Counted from the first letter of the stretch, positions 27,963 through 36,763 are shown. The stretch is DNA of 64,000 nucleotides from Chloroflexus sp. MS-G (GCF_000735195.1 NZ_JPIM01000001.1:1-64000), one strand, 5' to 3'. Notes: generated by a model from the sequence alone, not told the origin. Numbers and translations: made by a program.

Positions 27963-28571
27963 CTACAACAACCGGCTGTCGAGCAAATGCCCCATACGAA
28001 GCTGCTTGGTGAGTAGGTAGCTAGCGCTATAGGTCGTTGCCGGAACTTGCAGCGGTACTCGTTCAAGCACATGAATCCCGTGCTGTTCGAGACTGGTCAT
28101 TTTGGCAGGATTGTTAGTAAGCAGACGCACGCTGGTGATGCCGAGATCACGTAGGATGGCGGCAGCGATGCTGTAATCGCGCATATCATCGGGAAATCCC
28201 AGCGCACGATTGGCCTCGACTGTATCGAGTCCTTGTTGCTGAAGCGCGTAAGCGCGAATCTTGTTCACCAACCCGATCCCACGTCCCTCTTGTCTGAGAT
28301 ACAGTAACACGCCGCGTCCTTCTTGCTGAATGGCAGTCAGTGCGGCAGCTAGTTGCTCGCCACAATCGCAGCGGTGTGAGCCAAAGATGTCGCCGGTAAG
28401 ACATTCAGAGTGAAGACGGGTGAGGACTGGGTCTGAGTTGTCAATTTGGCCGCAGAACAGGGCAACTTGTTCTTTTTGTTCAGCATCGAGGTAAACTGCG
28501 ATCTGAAAATGACCAAATCTGGTTGGCAAATCTGCCATCGCTGCACGGGTAATTGGAGTGAGAGTTGTCAT
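27963..28571 (-). CDS. ribA: GTP cyclohydrolase II
   Basis: 202 residues, the size of stand-alone RibA. Zinc-site [21 protein letters not shown] (three cysteines), the GTP-binding [31 protein letters not shown] and the [17 protein letters not shown] motif are all present. It opens GTP to the pyrimidine precursor of riboflavin. The ATG at 28571 follows the MFS gene's stop by 2 bp, so it is the last gene of a three-gene minus-strand run; no ribB domain is fused. Longer in-frame starts fall inside the MFS gene and are not RibA-like. Confidence 0.95.
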   Translation of the reverse strand: MTTLTPITRAAMADLPTRFGHFQIAVYLDAEQKEQVALFCGQIDNSDPVLTRLHSECLTGDIFGSHRCDCGEQLAAALTAIQQEGRGVLLYLRQEGRGIGLVNKIRAYALQQQGLDTVEANRALGFPDDMRDYSIAAAILRDLGITSVRLLTNNPAKMTSLEQHGIHVLERVPLQVPATTYSASYLLTKQLRMGHLLDSRLL

Positions 28572-28573
28572 AG

Positions 28574-29785
28574 TTAGGCCTCTGAGTCTTCCACAGGACG
28601 AGAAGCAATTGGTGGCAGGGCAGGTATCGGTTGGAGAAACGTCCATACCACCACCAGCCATGCACCGGTGAGCAGCGTACCACCGATGAGGTAGGGGGTG
28701 TCGGGGCCAAAGCGGTCAAAGAGAAAACCAAAGCTGAGCGGCCCGACGATGAGCGCCAGGCTAATAAGCGCCTGCATACCGCCAAGAACAGCTCCCTGGC
28801 GATTGTTCCCGGCACGCTGTGAGATGATACTGGTCAGCGTTGGTACCGCAAGCCCCATCCCAATTGCCAGCATTGCGGCCAGTGGGAAGAGGAGCCAGTC
28901 GCTCTGTTTGACCATACCAACCAGCAGAAACGCCAGGGCCATGAAGCCCATACCACCACCGGCTAGGCGCGTGTCACCGAGCAGGGGATGCAAGATTTTG
29001 AGCAGTCCGGCTTGCGTGATCGCGGCCCATATTCCAACGAACACAAAAAGCAGCGCATTTTGGGTTGGCCCCCACCCAAAGCGGGTCATTGTGAAGAGAG
29101 CAACATTGCTCTGCAAACCGGCAAATGCGATGTTAAGCAGCACAACCGCAAAGAGTAGTGGCCGTATTGTTGGTATCTGCATGGCGGTATATACAGGTGC
29201 GAAAAGCTGTAACCAGTATGTCGAATGGTGACGATGGTGTGGTGGGAGCGATTCGGGCAAGGCAATGGTTGCGTACAGTGCATTGCCTAGTGCAATTGCA
29301 GCCGCCAGAGCCGGTGGTATCGCTAATCCGTACTGACCCAGGAATCCCCCCATCGCTGCTCCGCCGATCAGTCCCAGGCCGAAGGCTGCACCTAGTAGCC
29401 CTAAACCACGGGCGCGATGTTGTGGTGTGGTGGTGTCGGCAATGTAGGCCTGCGCTACCGGCATACTTGAACCGGCAGCCCCGCCTAAAGCGATGGCGGC
29501 TGCGAGCAAGGTGATTGAGTTGGCTAGCGCTATGCTCAGATAGGCCAGCGCTGAACCAAAGAGACATAGCAGCAGCACCGGACGCCGACCAATGCGGTCA
29601 GATAGGCTACCCAAGATGGGCGCAACCAGCAATTGCGTTGCAGCATACAACGAGCCGAGCATCCCGACAATGAAAGCATCGCTCGTCCAGGTCTTAACGA
29701 TGAAGGGTAATAACGGCATAATCAGGCCGTAACCCATCATATCAACCAGCACCGAGCTAGCGACAATGAAATGGCGGCGATCCAT
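28574..29785 (-). CDS. MFS efflux transporter (TetA-like)
   Basis: 403 residues with about twelve hydrophobic segments. The loop between TM2 and TM3 carries the MFS motif A ([14 protein letters not shown], about residues 59-72), and [20 protein letters not shown] at the N-terminus matches drug:H+ antiporters of the DHA1/TetA type. The conserved [26 protein letters not shown] (motif C region) supports antiport. SD GAGGAG 4 nt before the ATG. Lies between a phospholipid acyltransferase and ribA; no substrate is suggested by context. Confidence 0.85.
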   Translation of the reverse strand: MDRRHFIVASSVLVDMMGYGLIMPLLPFIVKTWTSDAFIVGMLGSLYAATQLLVAPILGSLSDRIGRRPVLLLCLFGSALAYLSIALANSITLLAAAIALGGAAGSSMPVAQAYIADTTTPQHRARGLGLLGAAFGLGLIGGAAMGGFLGQYGLAIPPALAAAIALGNALYATIALPESLPPHHRHHSTYWLQLFAPVYTAMQIPTIRPLLFAVVLLNIAFAGLQSNVALFTMTRFGWGPTQNALLFVFVGIWAAITQAGLLKILHPLLGDTRLAGGGMGFMALAFLLVGMVKQSDWLLFPLAAMLAIGMGLAVPTLTSIISQRAGNNRQGAVLGGMQALISLALIVGPLSFGFLFDRFGPDTPYLIGGTLLTGAWLVVVWTFLQPIPALPPIASRPVEDSEA

Positions 29786-29794
29786 GAAACTCCT

Positions 29795-29822
29795 CTATAA
29801 ACACGTTTCTATAAACACGTTG
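29795..29822. repeat. 14-bp tandem duplication
   Basis: CTATAAACACGTTT (29795-29808) is immediately repeated as CTATAAACACGTTG (29809-29822). It straddles the stop codon of the upstream acyltransferase gene and the SD region of the MFS gene on the minus strand, so the extra copy sets both the acyltransferase C-terminus and the spacing between the genes. Confidence 0.75.
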
Positions 29823-30705
29823 TGTTGGCCTGTTGCATAAGGATTTTTGCCCAGAACTGTACGTTTGTTCGCAGATCATGATCGGCATGAAGTAGTGGGC
29901 TAAATCGAACCTGCACTGGTGTTGTTGCCAGGTGCGGCCACAACACTTGCAGAATCGCAGCCAGCCACTGGCGGTCGGCTGGATTGCGACGCAAACGGGT
30001 AAGCGGATGGTGTAACGCAGCCGGGGCCTGTACATGACTGACGATGGCAGTCACTACCGGTAGCCCGATTGCAATGCGCCCGAAGAGATCGAGACTTGCA
30101 GACCATGCCGTTAAGCTGGCTATCGCCGTGAGATCGTGTGCCGGATCGGGTTCGATGCGTCCGGCCGGAAAGGTCAGGATTGCTCCTCCCTGCTGCAAGT
30201 GGCGCATAGCGTGGCGTACAGCGTTCATACGGTGTTGCACAGTGGTACCGACCGGAATGATGGTAGCCCTCGTGTGGGGAAGTGCGCGCAACAGTGGTCG
30301 GGCAATGGCAATCACTTTGAGATCGCTACGATTGAGAGTGGTCATCAGCGCCGCAGCATCAAGCAATCCGGGATGGTTAGCAACAACCAGGAGTGGCCCT
30401 GTGTTTGGCGGGGGATACCCAAGAATGTCTAATCCGGGAGCGAAATGTGAACAAATCCAGGCGCTAGCGGTGGGTAATCCAGAGGTGCCAACCAAAGCAT
30501 CGAATGTCAGAAGCTGGCGGGCAAAACGACGTGCTGCCGGGCGCGCCAGGATGGTTGCCAGCCCGTGTAGCCAAGGTGGACGACTGATCCCAAAACCGCG
30601 TAGCATGTCGGCAGTATTGAGCCAGATTAGATCGGCCAGCGCCGACGAGGTAGCTGGGGGTGTAAGCACTGGTGTATTATGCTGTAAGACGGCGTAGAAT
30701 GACAT
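29809..30705 (-). CDS. PlsC-like lysophospholipid acyltransferase
   Basis: 298 residues. GPLLVVANHPGLLDAAALM contains the NHx4D acyltransferase motif I (catalytic His), and GGAILTFPAGRIEPDP resembles motif III (FPEGxRS) with G-R-I instead of the usual G-T-R. A weakly hydrophobic N-terminal stretch suggests peripheral membrane association. It probably transfers acyl groups to lysophosphatidic acid or a related lipid. First of three minus-strand genes, 23 bp before the MFS gene. The divergent motif III and the ~50 extra C-terminal residues set it apart from housekeeping PlsC. Confidence 0.7.
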   Translation of the reverse strand: MSFYAVLQHNTPVLTPPATSSALADLIWLNTADMLRGFGISRPPWLHGLATILARPAARRFARQLLTFDALVGTSGLPTASAWICSHFAPGLDILGYPPPNTGPLLVVANHPGLLDAAALMTTLNRSDLKVIAIARPLLRALPHTRATIIPVGTTVQHRMNAVRHAMRHLQQGGAILTFPAGRIEPDPAHDLTAIASLTAWSASLDLFGRIAIGLPVVTAIVSHVQAPAALHHPLTRLRRNPADRQWLAAILQVLWPHLATTPVQVRFSPLLHADHDLRTNVQFWAKILMQQANTTCL

Positions 30706-30887
30706 TGGCTGTCAGCAGCAGACAACCCAGCGTAGAAAAACCGTGGAGGTCGTGCTGAGCACTGGGTCGTCGTGCAACACGGCAAAGCGTTGTCTTGTAT
30801 TCACTCTCTATTGTAATCATACCACTATTTAGACCAAAACCGCGTTACAATAAGAATAAACACCCTTTCCCTATGAAGGAGAATGCT

Positions 30888-31499
30888 ATGACATCAGTAA
30901 TTATCAACGATGTCGAGATGAATGCCCGTCCTGGTGAGCGAATTCTGGACGTTGCGCGACGGAATGGTGCGCATATTGGTTTTGTTTGTGATGGTACCGG
31001 CTTTTGTCAGACCTGCAAAGTGCGCGTGCTGGCCGGAGCCGAGTCGCTTAGTCCACCTAACGACCGCGAAAAAATCTGGCTAAGCGATGAAAACTTACAG
31101 GCTGGATGGCGCCTTGGCTGTCAGGCTTCGGTACGTGGCAGAGATCCGATCACCGTTATCACCAACGCTGAAGAATTACGACGGCAGGCATTTGCCGTGA
31201 TCAATCCACCTGCCGGAACAACAGTCGTCGCTAATGCCGGTGCGTTCGTGGGCAATGTTACCCGGCAAAGTATTGACCAACTAGTAGGCTATCCGTGGAA
31301 TATGCTCAATGCGATTACAACCATTGGATTAGGGCGGATTATCAATCCGTGGCAATCGATGGAGCGTTTCAGTCAATGGCTCACCGATTTTGGCAAGACA
31401 TTTGAGCAGACTCTAAACTCACCAGCGCCGCCACCATCGAGTGATGCACTGGCGCGTGTACGAGCAGCAGCGGCTGAGGTACGGCGGGCAAGTGAGTAG
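30888..31499 (+). CDS. Adrenodoxin-type 2Fe-2S protein with hydrophobic C-terminal domain (chlorosome CsmY/CsmI-like?)
   Basis: 203 residues. Residues 1-95 are a 2Fe-2S ferredoxin domain with cluster ligands C34, C40, C43 and C78 (C-x5-C-x2-C, the adrenodoxin spacing). Residues about 105-175 form an Ala/Gly/Asn-rich amphipathic or hydrophobic segment (VVANAGAFVGNVTRQSIDQLVGYPWNMLNAITTIGLG), then a Pro/Ala tail. Chlorosome envelope proteins CsmI/J/X of green sulfur bacteria have the same order: an adrenodoxin-like domain followed by an envelope-inserting domain. A Chloroflexus counterpart is therefore likely but is inferred. ATG at 30888 has GAAGGAG upstream. Monocistronic. Confidence 0.6.
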   Translation: MTSVIINDVEMNARPGERILDVARRNGAHIGFVCDGTGFCQTCKVRVLAGAESLSPPNDREKIWLSDENLQAGWRLGCQASVRGRDPITVITNAEELRRQAFAVINPPAGTTVVANAGAFVGNVTRQSIDQLVGYPWNMLNAITTIGLGRIINPWQSMERFSQWLTDFGKTFEQTLNSPAPPPSSDALARVRAAAAEVRRASE

Positions 31500-31594
31500 G
31501 ACGCTTCAAGCAGGTGTGGGCAGCAACACTGAAAAGATATTGATGAAATTATGGTATGCTACCTCACAGTATAACAACGTCTTAAGGAGCAACC

Positions 31595-32332
31595 ATGCAA
31601 CATTCACCCGTTGAACCGCGTACTGCATTGGTCGTTGTTGCTCACCCTGATGATGCTGAATTCAGTTGTGGTGGGACGCTTGCGGCCTGGGCTGCCGAAG
31701 GGTGGGAAATTACGCTGGTGATCTGTACCGATGGTAGTGGTGGTGGGCCTGATGATGCTACCGATGTTGGTCCGGCAGCACGGCGTCGGATTAGCGACAT
31801 TCGTAAAGCGGAACAGCAGGCAGCAGCTCGGGTTCTCGGTTTGAAAGAGGTGATCTTCCTCGATTACCCAGACGGCATGTTGCAGCCAACACTCGAATTG
31901 CGCCGCGACATTGTGCGTCAGATTCGACGAATTCGCGCCCAGCGTGTCGTTTGTCAGTCGCCAGATCGGGTATGGACACCGCAGTATTCAATTCCACGTT
32001 TCCATCCCGATCATCTCGCAGCAGCTAACGCAACCCTGGCAGCGGTATACCCGGCGGCGCAGAACAGTTGGGATTTTCCCGAATTACTGGCCGAAGGTTA
32101 TCCACCGAGCAAAGTTCGTGAAGTCTTTGTTACCGGCGCCCCAGTATTGAATTTCGCGGTAGACATTAGTGCGACTATCGAGCAGAAGCTGGCGGCACTG
32201 CGTTGCCACGTTTCCCAATTAGGAATTGATCAAACCCAACTGGCTGAGATGGTACGCCAGTGGGCGGCTGAACGTGGGCGGGAGTTTGGCTTACCTCTGG
32301 CCGAGGCATTTCACCGCGTGGAGAATGCGTAG
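31595..32332 (+). CDS. PIG-L/LmbE-family N-deacetylase
   Basis: 245 residues, soluble. The zinc-binding AHPDDAEFSCGGTLAAW (about residues 15-31) is the hallmark; the second metal ligand lies in RFHPDHLAAANATLAAVYPAA. YPDGMLQPTLELRRDIVRQIRRIRAQRVVCQSPDRVW is typical of the family. Members hydrolyse N-acetyl groups of glucosaminyl conjugates, for example in mycothiol or bacillithiol synthesis or GPI-like lipids; the substrate here is unknown. AAGGAG SD. It is followed by tRNA-Lys on the same strand with its own promoter. Confidence 0.85.
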   Translation: MQHSPVEPRTALVVVAHPDDAEFSCGGTLAAWAAEGWEITLVICTDGSGGGPDDATDVGPAARRRISDIRKAEQQAAARVLGLKEVIFLDYPDGMLQPTLELRRDIVRQIRRIRAQRVVCQSPDRVWTPQYSIPRFHPDHLAAANATLAAVYPAAQNSWDFPELLAEGYPPSKVREVFVTGAPVLNFAVDISATIEQKLAALRCHVSQLGIDQTQLAEMVRQWAAERGREFGLPLAEAFHRVENA

Positions 32333-32420
32333 CGCCGAGTCGTGCTGGGGTGTTTCAGATTCTTTAACGAGGATGATCAAACACTTCATTATCACTTCGA
32401 CACAATGCGCTGGCATTCAT

Positions 32421-32449
32421 TTGACGCCTGAGCCAGACTCAGCTATACT
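32421..32449 (+). promoter_or_regulatory. tRNA-Lys promoter
   Basis: TTGACG (32421-32426) and TATACT (32444-32449) with a 17-bp spacer. The predicted start point is about 4 nt before the mature tRNA 5' end. Confidence 0.85.
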
Positions 32450-32459
32450 ACTCCTTGGC

Positions 32460-32534
32460 GGGCCGGTAGCTCAGAGGTAGAGCACCTGACTTTTAATCAG
32501 AGGGTCGTGGGTTCGATCCCCACCCGGCTCACCA
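32460..32534 (+). tRNA. tRNA-Lys (anticodon UUU)
   Basis: 75 nt with encoded CCA. Acceptor GGGCCGG pairs with CCGGCTC; D-arm GCTC/GAGC; anticodon loop CTTTTAA gives UUU (Lys); T-arm GTGGG/CCCAC around TTCGATC. The first pair of the anticodon stem is a C-A mismatch; the remaining pairs are good. Confidence 0.95.
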
Positions 32535-32546
32535 GTACCGCTTGGA

Positions 32547-32583
32547 GGCAAGAGGTGGGTTCATAACCCACCTCTCGCCTTTT
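32547..32583 (+). terminator. Rho-independent terminator after tRNA-Lys
   Basis: A long stem (GGC, one bulge or mismatch, AGAGGTGGGTT paired with AACCCACCTCT and GCC) with a 3-4 nt loop is followed by TTTT. Confidence 0.85.
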
Positions 32584-32689
32584 AATCACCAGCACTACTC
32601 TCTGTTCATCGCGTTGTCCTGCCGTTATCGCAGTTTGTCATGCTCTGCTGCCAGGGGTGAAAGGGCTGATCGAATCCCTATGATCCGAA

Positions 32690-33142
32690 CTATTTCCCTT
32701 CCTTTGGTCGAATCACCAACACCGGTGTTGGCGCTACCTGAACAACTTTTTGCGTGACACTGCCGAACACCCAGCGACTGATCCCACTCCGACCGTGGGT
32801 GGCAATCACGATGAGATCAACATCATGATTCTCGGCGTACTCAATAATTGCCTCAGCCGGCGGAAGTGCACTAACCTCGGTATGTACCTGATATCCTTCA
32901 CTTTGAAACTGCTTCGCAATCTGTTGGAGATATTCGAGTGCCTCCTGTTCCATCGTATTTAGCGCTTCGGTCGTCGCAGCCAATAAACCACTGTAATCGA
33001 CGGTAGTTGTGAAGATTGGCGGCACGGCACGCAACAGCGTGATTTTGACCGTGCCTTCATTAGCGGCCAGGGCATGGACATGAGGCAAAACTTGCTCGGC
33101 GAGCGCCGAACCATCGAGCGGAACGAGAATGTGGCGGTACAT
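32690..33142 (-). CDS. Universal stress protein (UspA family)
   Basis: 150 residues, single Usp domain. MYRHILVPLDGSALAEQVLPHVHALA at the N-terminus and VDLIVIATHGRSGISRWVFGSVTQKVVQVAPTPVLVIRP at the C-terminus contain the ATP-binding G-x2-G-x6-G-S/T motif, so it belongs to the nucleotide-binding Usp class. AAGGAGG SD. It follows a small Cys-containing gene by 24 bp and probably shares its transcript. Role: general stress tolerance; no specific partner is seen. Confidence 0.9.
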   Translation of the reverse strand: MYRHILVPLDGSALAEQVLPHVHALAANEGTVKITLLRAVPPIFTTTVDYSGLLAATTEALNTMEQEALEYLQQIAKQFQSEGYQVHTEVSALPPAEAIIEYAENHDVDLIVIATHGRSGISRWVFGSVTQKVVQVAPTPVLVIRPKEGK

Positions 33143-33166
33143 AGCAACCTCCTTGTTGCCTTCCGG

Positions 33167-33496
33167 TCAGGGCGTGACGTCATCAGGTGGCCGTGGATTC
33201 CAGCGTCGGTGCCCTTCAATTACTTGCGCCAGGCTGCCATCGGCGTTGAGCAACAGGCGTAGCGAACGGCGTAGATCACAGCTTGGCACGGTACAGACCG
33301 AAGGGTCTGCCATTTCATAAGGACATTCCCCTACATTCTGGCAGCGCGCTACGGAAACAGCGTAACGTGGACTGCCTGGTGGCCCGTCGAGCGTGCGCAA
33401 AATCAACGGTGCAAATTGCAAGTCGGGTGCAATTGCTCGTAGATGCGCACGAGCACGGGCAATCATTGGATGAGGCGGTCGTTTTGGGCGTGCCAT
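33167..33496 (-). CDS. Small conserved protein of unknown function, upstream of usp
   Basis: 109 residues, basic and Pro-rich N-terminus (MARPKRPPHPMIARARAHLRAI), then a short cysteine-containing core (SVARCQNVGECPYEMADPSVCTVPSCDLRRSLRLLLNADGS) with four Cys (C-x5-C-x9-C-x4-C), which could bind metal or form disulphides. I do not recognise the family. It precedes the universal stress protein in an apparent two-gene operon with its own sigma-70-like promoter. Confidence 0.55.
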   Translation of the reverse strand: MARPKRPPHPMIARARAHLRAIAPDLQFAPLILRTLDGPPGSPRYAVSVARCQNVGECPYEMADPSVCTVPSCDLRRSLRLLLNADGSLAQVIEGHRRWNPRPPDDVTP

Positions 33497-33992
33497 AGCA
33501 GACTCTTTTCCAACAACTTCTTGCCGATCATAGTTCTATGTACACAGTATCACAAACTCGTCAGGGTAGAGTGCTGTAACTCATAACCGTGTGTGAAGAT
33601 TTTTAGACTAATAATCAATTTTCGATTGCTCGACTTTTAGCTCTGAAATCAAATGAATTTTCTGCGTTTATCATGGTTTCAATGAAGATGAACAGAGGAG
33701 AAGTGATGATCGCCGGTAAGTATGCTGCTCATCACAGCGATAAGACAGTTTCAAACCCGACCTCAATGCTGATGTAACGAACGATAGTTTTTAGCGTGCG
33801 TAGAACGTGAGCTAGCGGTTTGTGCTCTCAGAAAATCTGTGGGTCAGGAACCATTTTGAGCGACTGGATTGAGATTCATTGCGCGTGTTGCTCTGTTCAT
33901 TACACAGGGGGAAGGAGCTTTCATCTGAACACTTCTCCCTCGAATGGGCTATAGTGTCAATAAGACAGTGTGCAACCTATCAGGAGGATCGT
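33497..33992. other. Intergenic region with divergent promoters
   Basis: About 500 bp, AT-rich between 33590 and 33700. It contains the usp-operon promoter at its left end. A 23-codon frame at 33706-33777 with a good SD (GAGGAG) is present but has no other support, and a minus-strand remnant resembling the end of an antitoxin-type HTH protein (about 33730-33810) is too short to call. Confidence 0.45.
33527..33555 (-). promoter_or_regulatory. Promoter of the small protein-usp operon
   Basis: Minus-strand TTGTGA (33555-33550) and TATGAT (33532-33527), 17-bp spacer. It is 31 bp upstream of the start at 33496. Confidence 0.65.
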
Positions 33993-34409
33993 ATGTTCAA
34001 AGAGTTTCGTGAGTTCATCATGCGAGGAAATGTTGTCGATCTGGCGATTGGAGTGATAATTGGCGCTTCGTTTACGGCAATTGTTAACTCATTAGTAACC
34101 GATATTATCAATCCGATCATCGGTCTGCTTTTTGGCGGGCGAGCGGACTTTAGCGACTATTTTATTCCGCTTGGTGGACAGACTGCAACAACCCTGGTTG
34201 AAGCGCGGGCGAGCGGGCCGGTGTTGGCGTATGGCGCGTTTTTGACGGCTGTTATCAACTTTTTATTGATTGCGTTTGTGCTCTTCTTGATTGTGCAGTT
34301 TATCAGGAAGATACGGCTACGTGAAGCGCAGGCATCACCTGCACCAACTGAGACTACCCTCACCGAGCGTCTGCTCATCGAAATCCGTGATTTACTGGCC
34401 GCGAAATAG
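33993..34409 (+). CDS. mscL: Large-conductance mechanosensitive channel
   Basis: 138 residues, standard MscL. FKEFREFIMRGNVVDLAIGVIIGASFTAIVNSLVTDIINPIIGLLFGG is the N-terminal helix plus TM1 with the gating-pore GxxxG-type pattern; TM2 is AFLTAVINFLLIAFVLFLIVQFI, followed by the basic cluster RKIRLRE and a C-terminal helix (ERLLIEIRDLLAAK). It opens under membrane tension to release osmolytes. ATG at 33993 has AGGAGG upstream; earlier in-frame codons are not MscL-like. The last 28 codons and stop are duplicated in frame just after the stop codon. Confidence 0.96.
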   Translation: MFKEFREFIMRGNVVDLAIGVIIGASFTAIVNSLVTDIINPIIGLLFGGRADFSDYFIPLGGQTATTLVEARASGPVLAYGAFLTAVINFLLIAFVLFLIVQFIRKIRLREAQASPAPTETTLTERLLIEIRDLLAAK

Positions 34410-34427
34410 GATCAGAAGTCATCAATT

Positions 34428-34514
34428 GAGGCGCAGGCATCACCTGCGCCAACTGAACCCACCCTGACGGAGCGTCTACGTATCGAAATCCGTGATTTAC
34501 TGGCCGCGAAATAG
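34428..34514 (+). repeat. In-frame duplicate of the mscL C-terminal coding segment
   Basis: These 87 bp repeat the last 28 codons and TAG of mscL (34323-34409) with a period of 105 bp (35 codons), separated by six sense codons with no frame change. Ten bases differ: six are synonymous and four fall in two codons (Thr to Pro, Leu to Arg). The translated copy reads EAQASPAPTEPTLTERLRIE... It lies between mscL and the convergent nucleotidyltransferase gene. Confidence 0.9.
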
Positions 34515-34517
34515 TAT

Positions 34518-35630
34518 TCAGAAGGAAATCGCCCGATCATTGAGGGTTGTGCCTGGCCAAATGCGAATACCGCGTTCAAGGCGGTTTTCCTGCCCGATCC
34601 GGCACTCGTCGCTGATAATTGCCCCATCACTGATATGACTACGTTCACCGATATGATTACTGTACCCCAGCACACAGTTGCGCAGGATTGTTCCCTCTTC
34701 GATGATATTTCCATCCCACATAACAACGCCTTCGATCTGACATTCAGGACCAATTGTGCAGTGGGAACCAATGACGGTTGGGCCGACGATGCGACTCCCC
34801 CGTCCAATGCGCGTGCCGTGACCAATCACAACCGGTCCAACGATGTGGGCGCTGGAGTGAATCTCGGCTTCGCCTTCCACCCAGATCCGTTCGCCAATTT
34901 GTTGACCACGGAAATGATATTGCACTTTCCCGATCAAAATGTCGTGGTGAACATCGAGATAGGTCTGCGGTTTACCAATGTCGGTCCAGTAAGCCCGTGA
35001 TGGGAAGCCATACATCGGATCGCCGGTTTGTAGCACCACCGGGAAGAGACCACGCTCAAACATATAAAATTCATTGGGTGGCACATAACGGAAGATCTCC
35101 GGCTCGATCAGGTACGTCCCGGCATTAATCAGATTCGTGGTAATGTCTTCGGCTCGTGGCTTTTCAAGAAAACGGCGGACACGACCGTCGCGGTCGGTTT
35201 CAACCAGCCCAAATTGGGTAGGGTCGTCAACAGGGGTAAGCGAAATGGTCACCTTACTGCCGCGTTCGCGGTGGAAATCGAGCATTGCTTGCAGATCAAG
35301 GTCGGTCATCACATCGCCGTTAAAAACAAAGGTTGTGCCTTCTAACAGATGTTCAACATGCTTGACGGCGCCCGCGGTACCGCGTGGTTCCGGTTCCTCG
35401 ACGATGTGCAGATTCATACCCAGCCGTGAACCATCGCCAAGCGCAGCTCGGAAGCGATCGGCCAGATACTGGACAGCGAGGATGACCTCACGGATTCCAT
35501 AATCGCGCAGACGTAACAACATCCACTCGATAAACGGTTGATTGACCAGCGGTAGCATTGGTTTGGGTGTGCGGCAGGTGAGTGGACGTAATCGCGAACC
35601 CTGACCGCCAACAAGAATGACTGCTTTCAT
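34518..35630 (-). CDS. Sugar nucleotidyltransferase (mannose-1-phosphate guanylyltransferase-like)
   Basis: 370 residues. N-terminal nucleotidyltransferase: KAVILVGGQGSRLRPLTCRTPKPMLPLVNQPFIEW, with the GGxGxRLxPLT loop and Lys that bind NTP; VFNGDVMTD supplies the metal-binding Asp; FLEKP the sugar-phosphate Lys. From about residue 265, a left-handed beta-helix of hexapeptides (IHSSAHIVGPVVIGHGTRIGRGSRIVGPTVIG) follows, as in GMPPB-type enzymes. It probably makes GDP-mannose or another NDP-hexose for cell-surface glycans. The next upstream gene (117 bp) encodes a GDP-deoxyhexose-type reductase, supporting GDP-mannose. Confidence 0.85.
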   Translation of the reverse strand: MKAVILVGGQGSRLRPLTCRTPKPMLPLVNQPFIEWMLLRLRDYGIREVILAVQYLADRFRAALGDGSRLGMNLHIVEEPEPRGTAGAVKHVEHLLEGTTFVFNGDVMTDLDLQAMLDFHRERGSKVTISLTPVDDPTQFGLVETDRDGRVRRFLEKPRAEDITTNLINAGTYLIEPEIFRYVPPNEFYMFERGLFPVVLQTGDPMYGFPSRAYWTDIGKPQTYLDVHHDILIGKVQYHFRGQQIGERIWVEGEAEIHSSAHIVGPVVIGHGTRIGRGSRIVGPTVIGSHCTIGPECQIEGVVMWDGNIIEEGTILRNCVLGYSNHIGERSHISDGAIISDECRIGQENRLERGIRIWPGTTLNDRAISF

Positions 35631-35747
35631 AGACTACTCTGCTCGTGCTAGGTTACAAATAGCTCTCTACCGGTCGATGATGAGCGTAGTATAACGTGAA
35701 CAGAACACAAACAGTTTACAAAAGATGGTACGCTGGTGACGATTTTC

Positions 35748-36722
35748 TTAGCCAGTGGTAGTTGTTACTTCGGTGCGTACCCGTTCACGCCAATAGGTCA
35801 GAATATCGTGCAGGGTTTCGGCCAACGTGTAGTGTGGCTGCCAGCCAGTACGCATACGCAGCCGAGACGCATCACAGACGACGAGCGGAACATCAATGGG
35901 GCGCATCAGTTCTGGGTTCAAGCGCACTTCAACCGGGACAGTACATTCTGCCAGCAGCATATCGAGCACTTCACGAATCATCACCGCACGTCCAGAGCCA
36001 ACGTTGTATACCATCCCACTTTCACCGTATTCGGCCAGTAAGGCATAGGCGGCTACCACATCACGTACATCGGTAAAATCACGCTGGGCAGACAGATTCC
36101 CTACTTGCACGACAGGTGGTTGTAACCCTAACTCGATGCGGGCGATCTGGCGGGCGAAGGCGGCGGTGACAAATCGTTCGTTCTGGCGAGGGCCGATGTG
36201 CGTAAAGGGTCGGACACGCACCAGATCAAGGCCGTGGCTGTAGTAGTATTGCAAAGCAAGGAGACTTTGAGCTGCTTTACTGACCCCATACGGGCTCGTT
36301 GGTCGTAAAGGGGTATCTTCATCAATCGGCAAGTCGTCAGGATCGATCTTGCCATATTCCTCATTGGTACCGATCACTAGCACCCGCGTCGCCATACGGT
36401 ATTCGATCAGGGTAAGGAAAATGTGCAATGCCCCTAGTGTATTGGCAGCCAGGGTTCCGGCCGGGTCACGAAACGATTCAGGAACAAATGGTTGACCGGC
36501 AAGGTGAAAAATAACATTTGGTCGTACCCGCACCAGCGCCCGCATGGTTGCTTCGGCATCGGCCAGATCGGCTTGGACAAGCTCTACTTTGCCGATCAGA
36601 TGGGGCAGAGTCAGGTGCGGTGAGCGCGACAGTCCCCAAACTTCCCACCGTCCATCGGCAAGCAGATATTCGGCCAAATGACCACCAACAAAGCCGTTAA
36701 TTCCGGTAATAAGTGCCCGCAT
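35748..36722 (-). CDS. GDP-4-dehydro-6-deoxy-D-mannose reductase-like SDR
   Basis: 324 residues, extended SDR. RALITGINGFVGGHLAEYLL is the NAD(P)-binding GxxGxxG. The catalytic Tyr/Lys lie in YGVSKAAQSLLALQYYYSHGLDLVRVRPFTHIGPRQNERFVTAAFARQIARIELG, a stretch typical of the Rmd reductase, followed by RDFTDVRDVVAAY. Rmd reduces GDP-4-keto-6-deoxymannose to GDP-rhamnose; a role in GDP-sugar epimerisation is also possible. No purine SD precedes the ATG; a minus-strand TATACT at 36763-36758 suggests a leader of only about 28 nt. Shares its promoter region with the divergent carH-like gene. Confidence 0.75.
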   Translation of the reverse strand: MRALITGINGFVGGHLAEYLLADGRWEVWGLSRSPHLTLPHLIGKVELVQADLADAEATMRALVRVRPNVIFHLAGQPFVPESFRDPAGTLAANTLGALHIFLTLIEYRMATRVLVIGTNEEYGKIDPDDLPIDEDTPLRPTSPYGVSKAAQSLLALQYYYSHGLDLVRVRPFTHIGPRQNERFVTAAFARQIARIELGLQPPVVQVGNLSAQRDFTDVRDVVAAYALLAEYGESGMVYNVGSGRAVMIREVLDMLLAECTVPVEVRLNPELMRPIDVPLVVCDASRLRMRTGWQPHYTLAETLHDILTYWRERVRTEVTTTTG

Positions 36723-36763
36723 AGGAGTGAAGCTTTGATTAAATGCAACGAAGATAAAGTATA

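Noticed and set aside
33706..33777. 23-codon frame with a good SD
   Set aside because: Too short, low complexity and no second line of support; kept only as a note in the intergenic entry.
33730..33810. Minus-strand remnant resembling the C-terminus of an XRE-type antitoxin (RTLKTIVRYI...)
   Set aside because: The similarity is only a few residues long; a toxin gene is not adjacent, so a toxin-antitoxin call is not justified.
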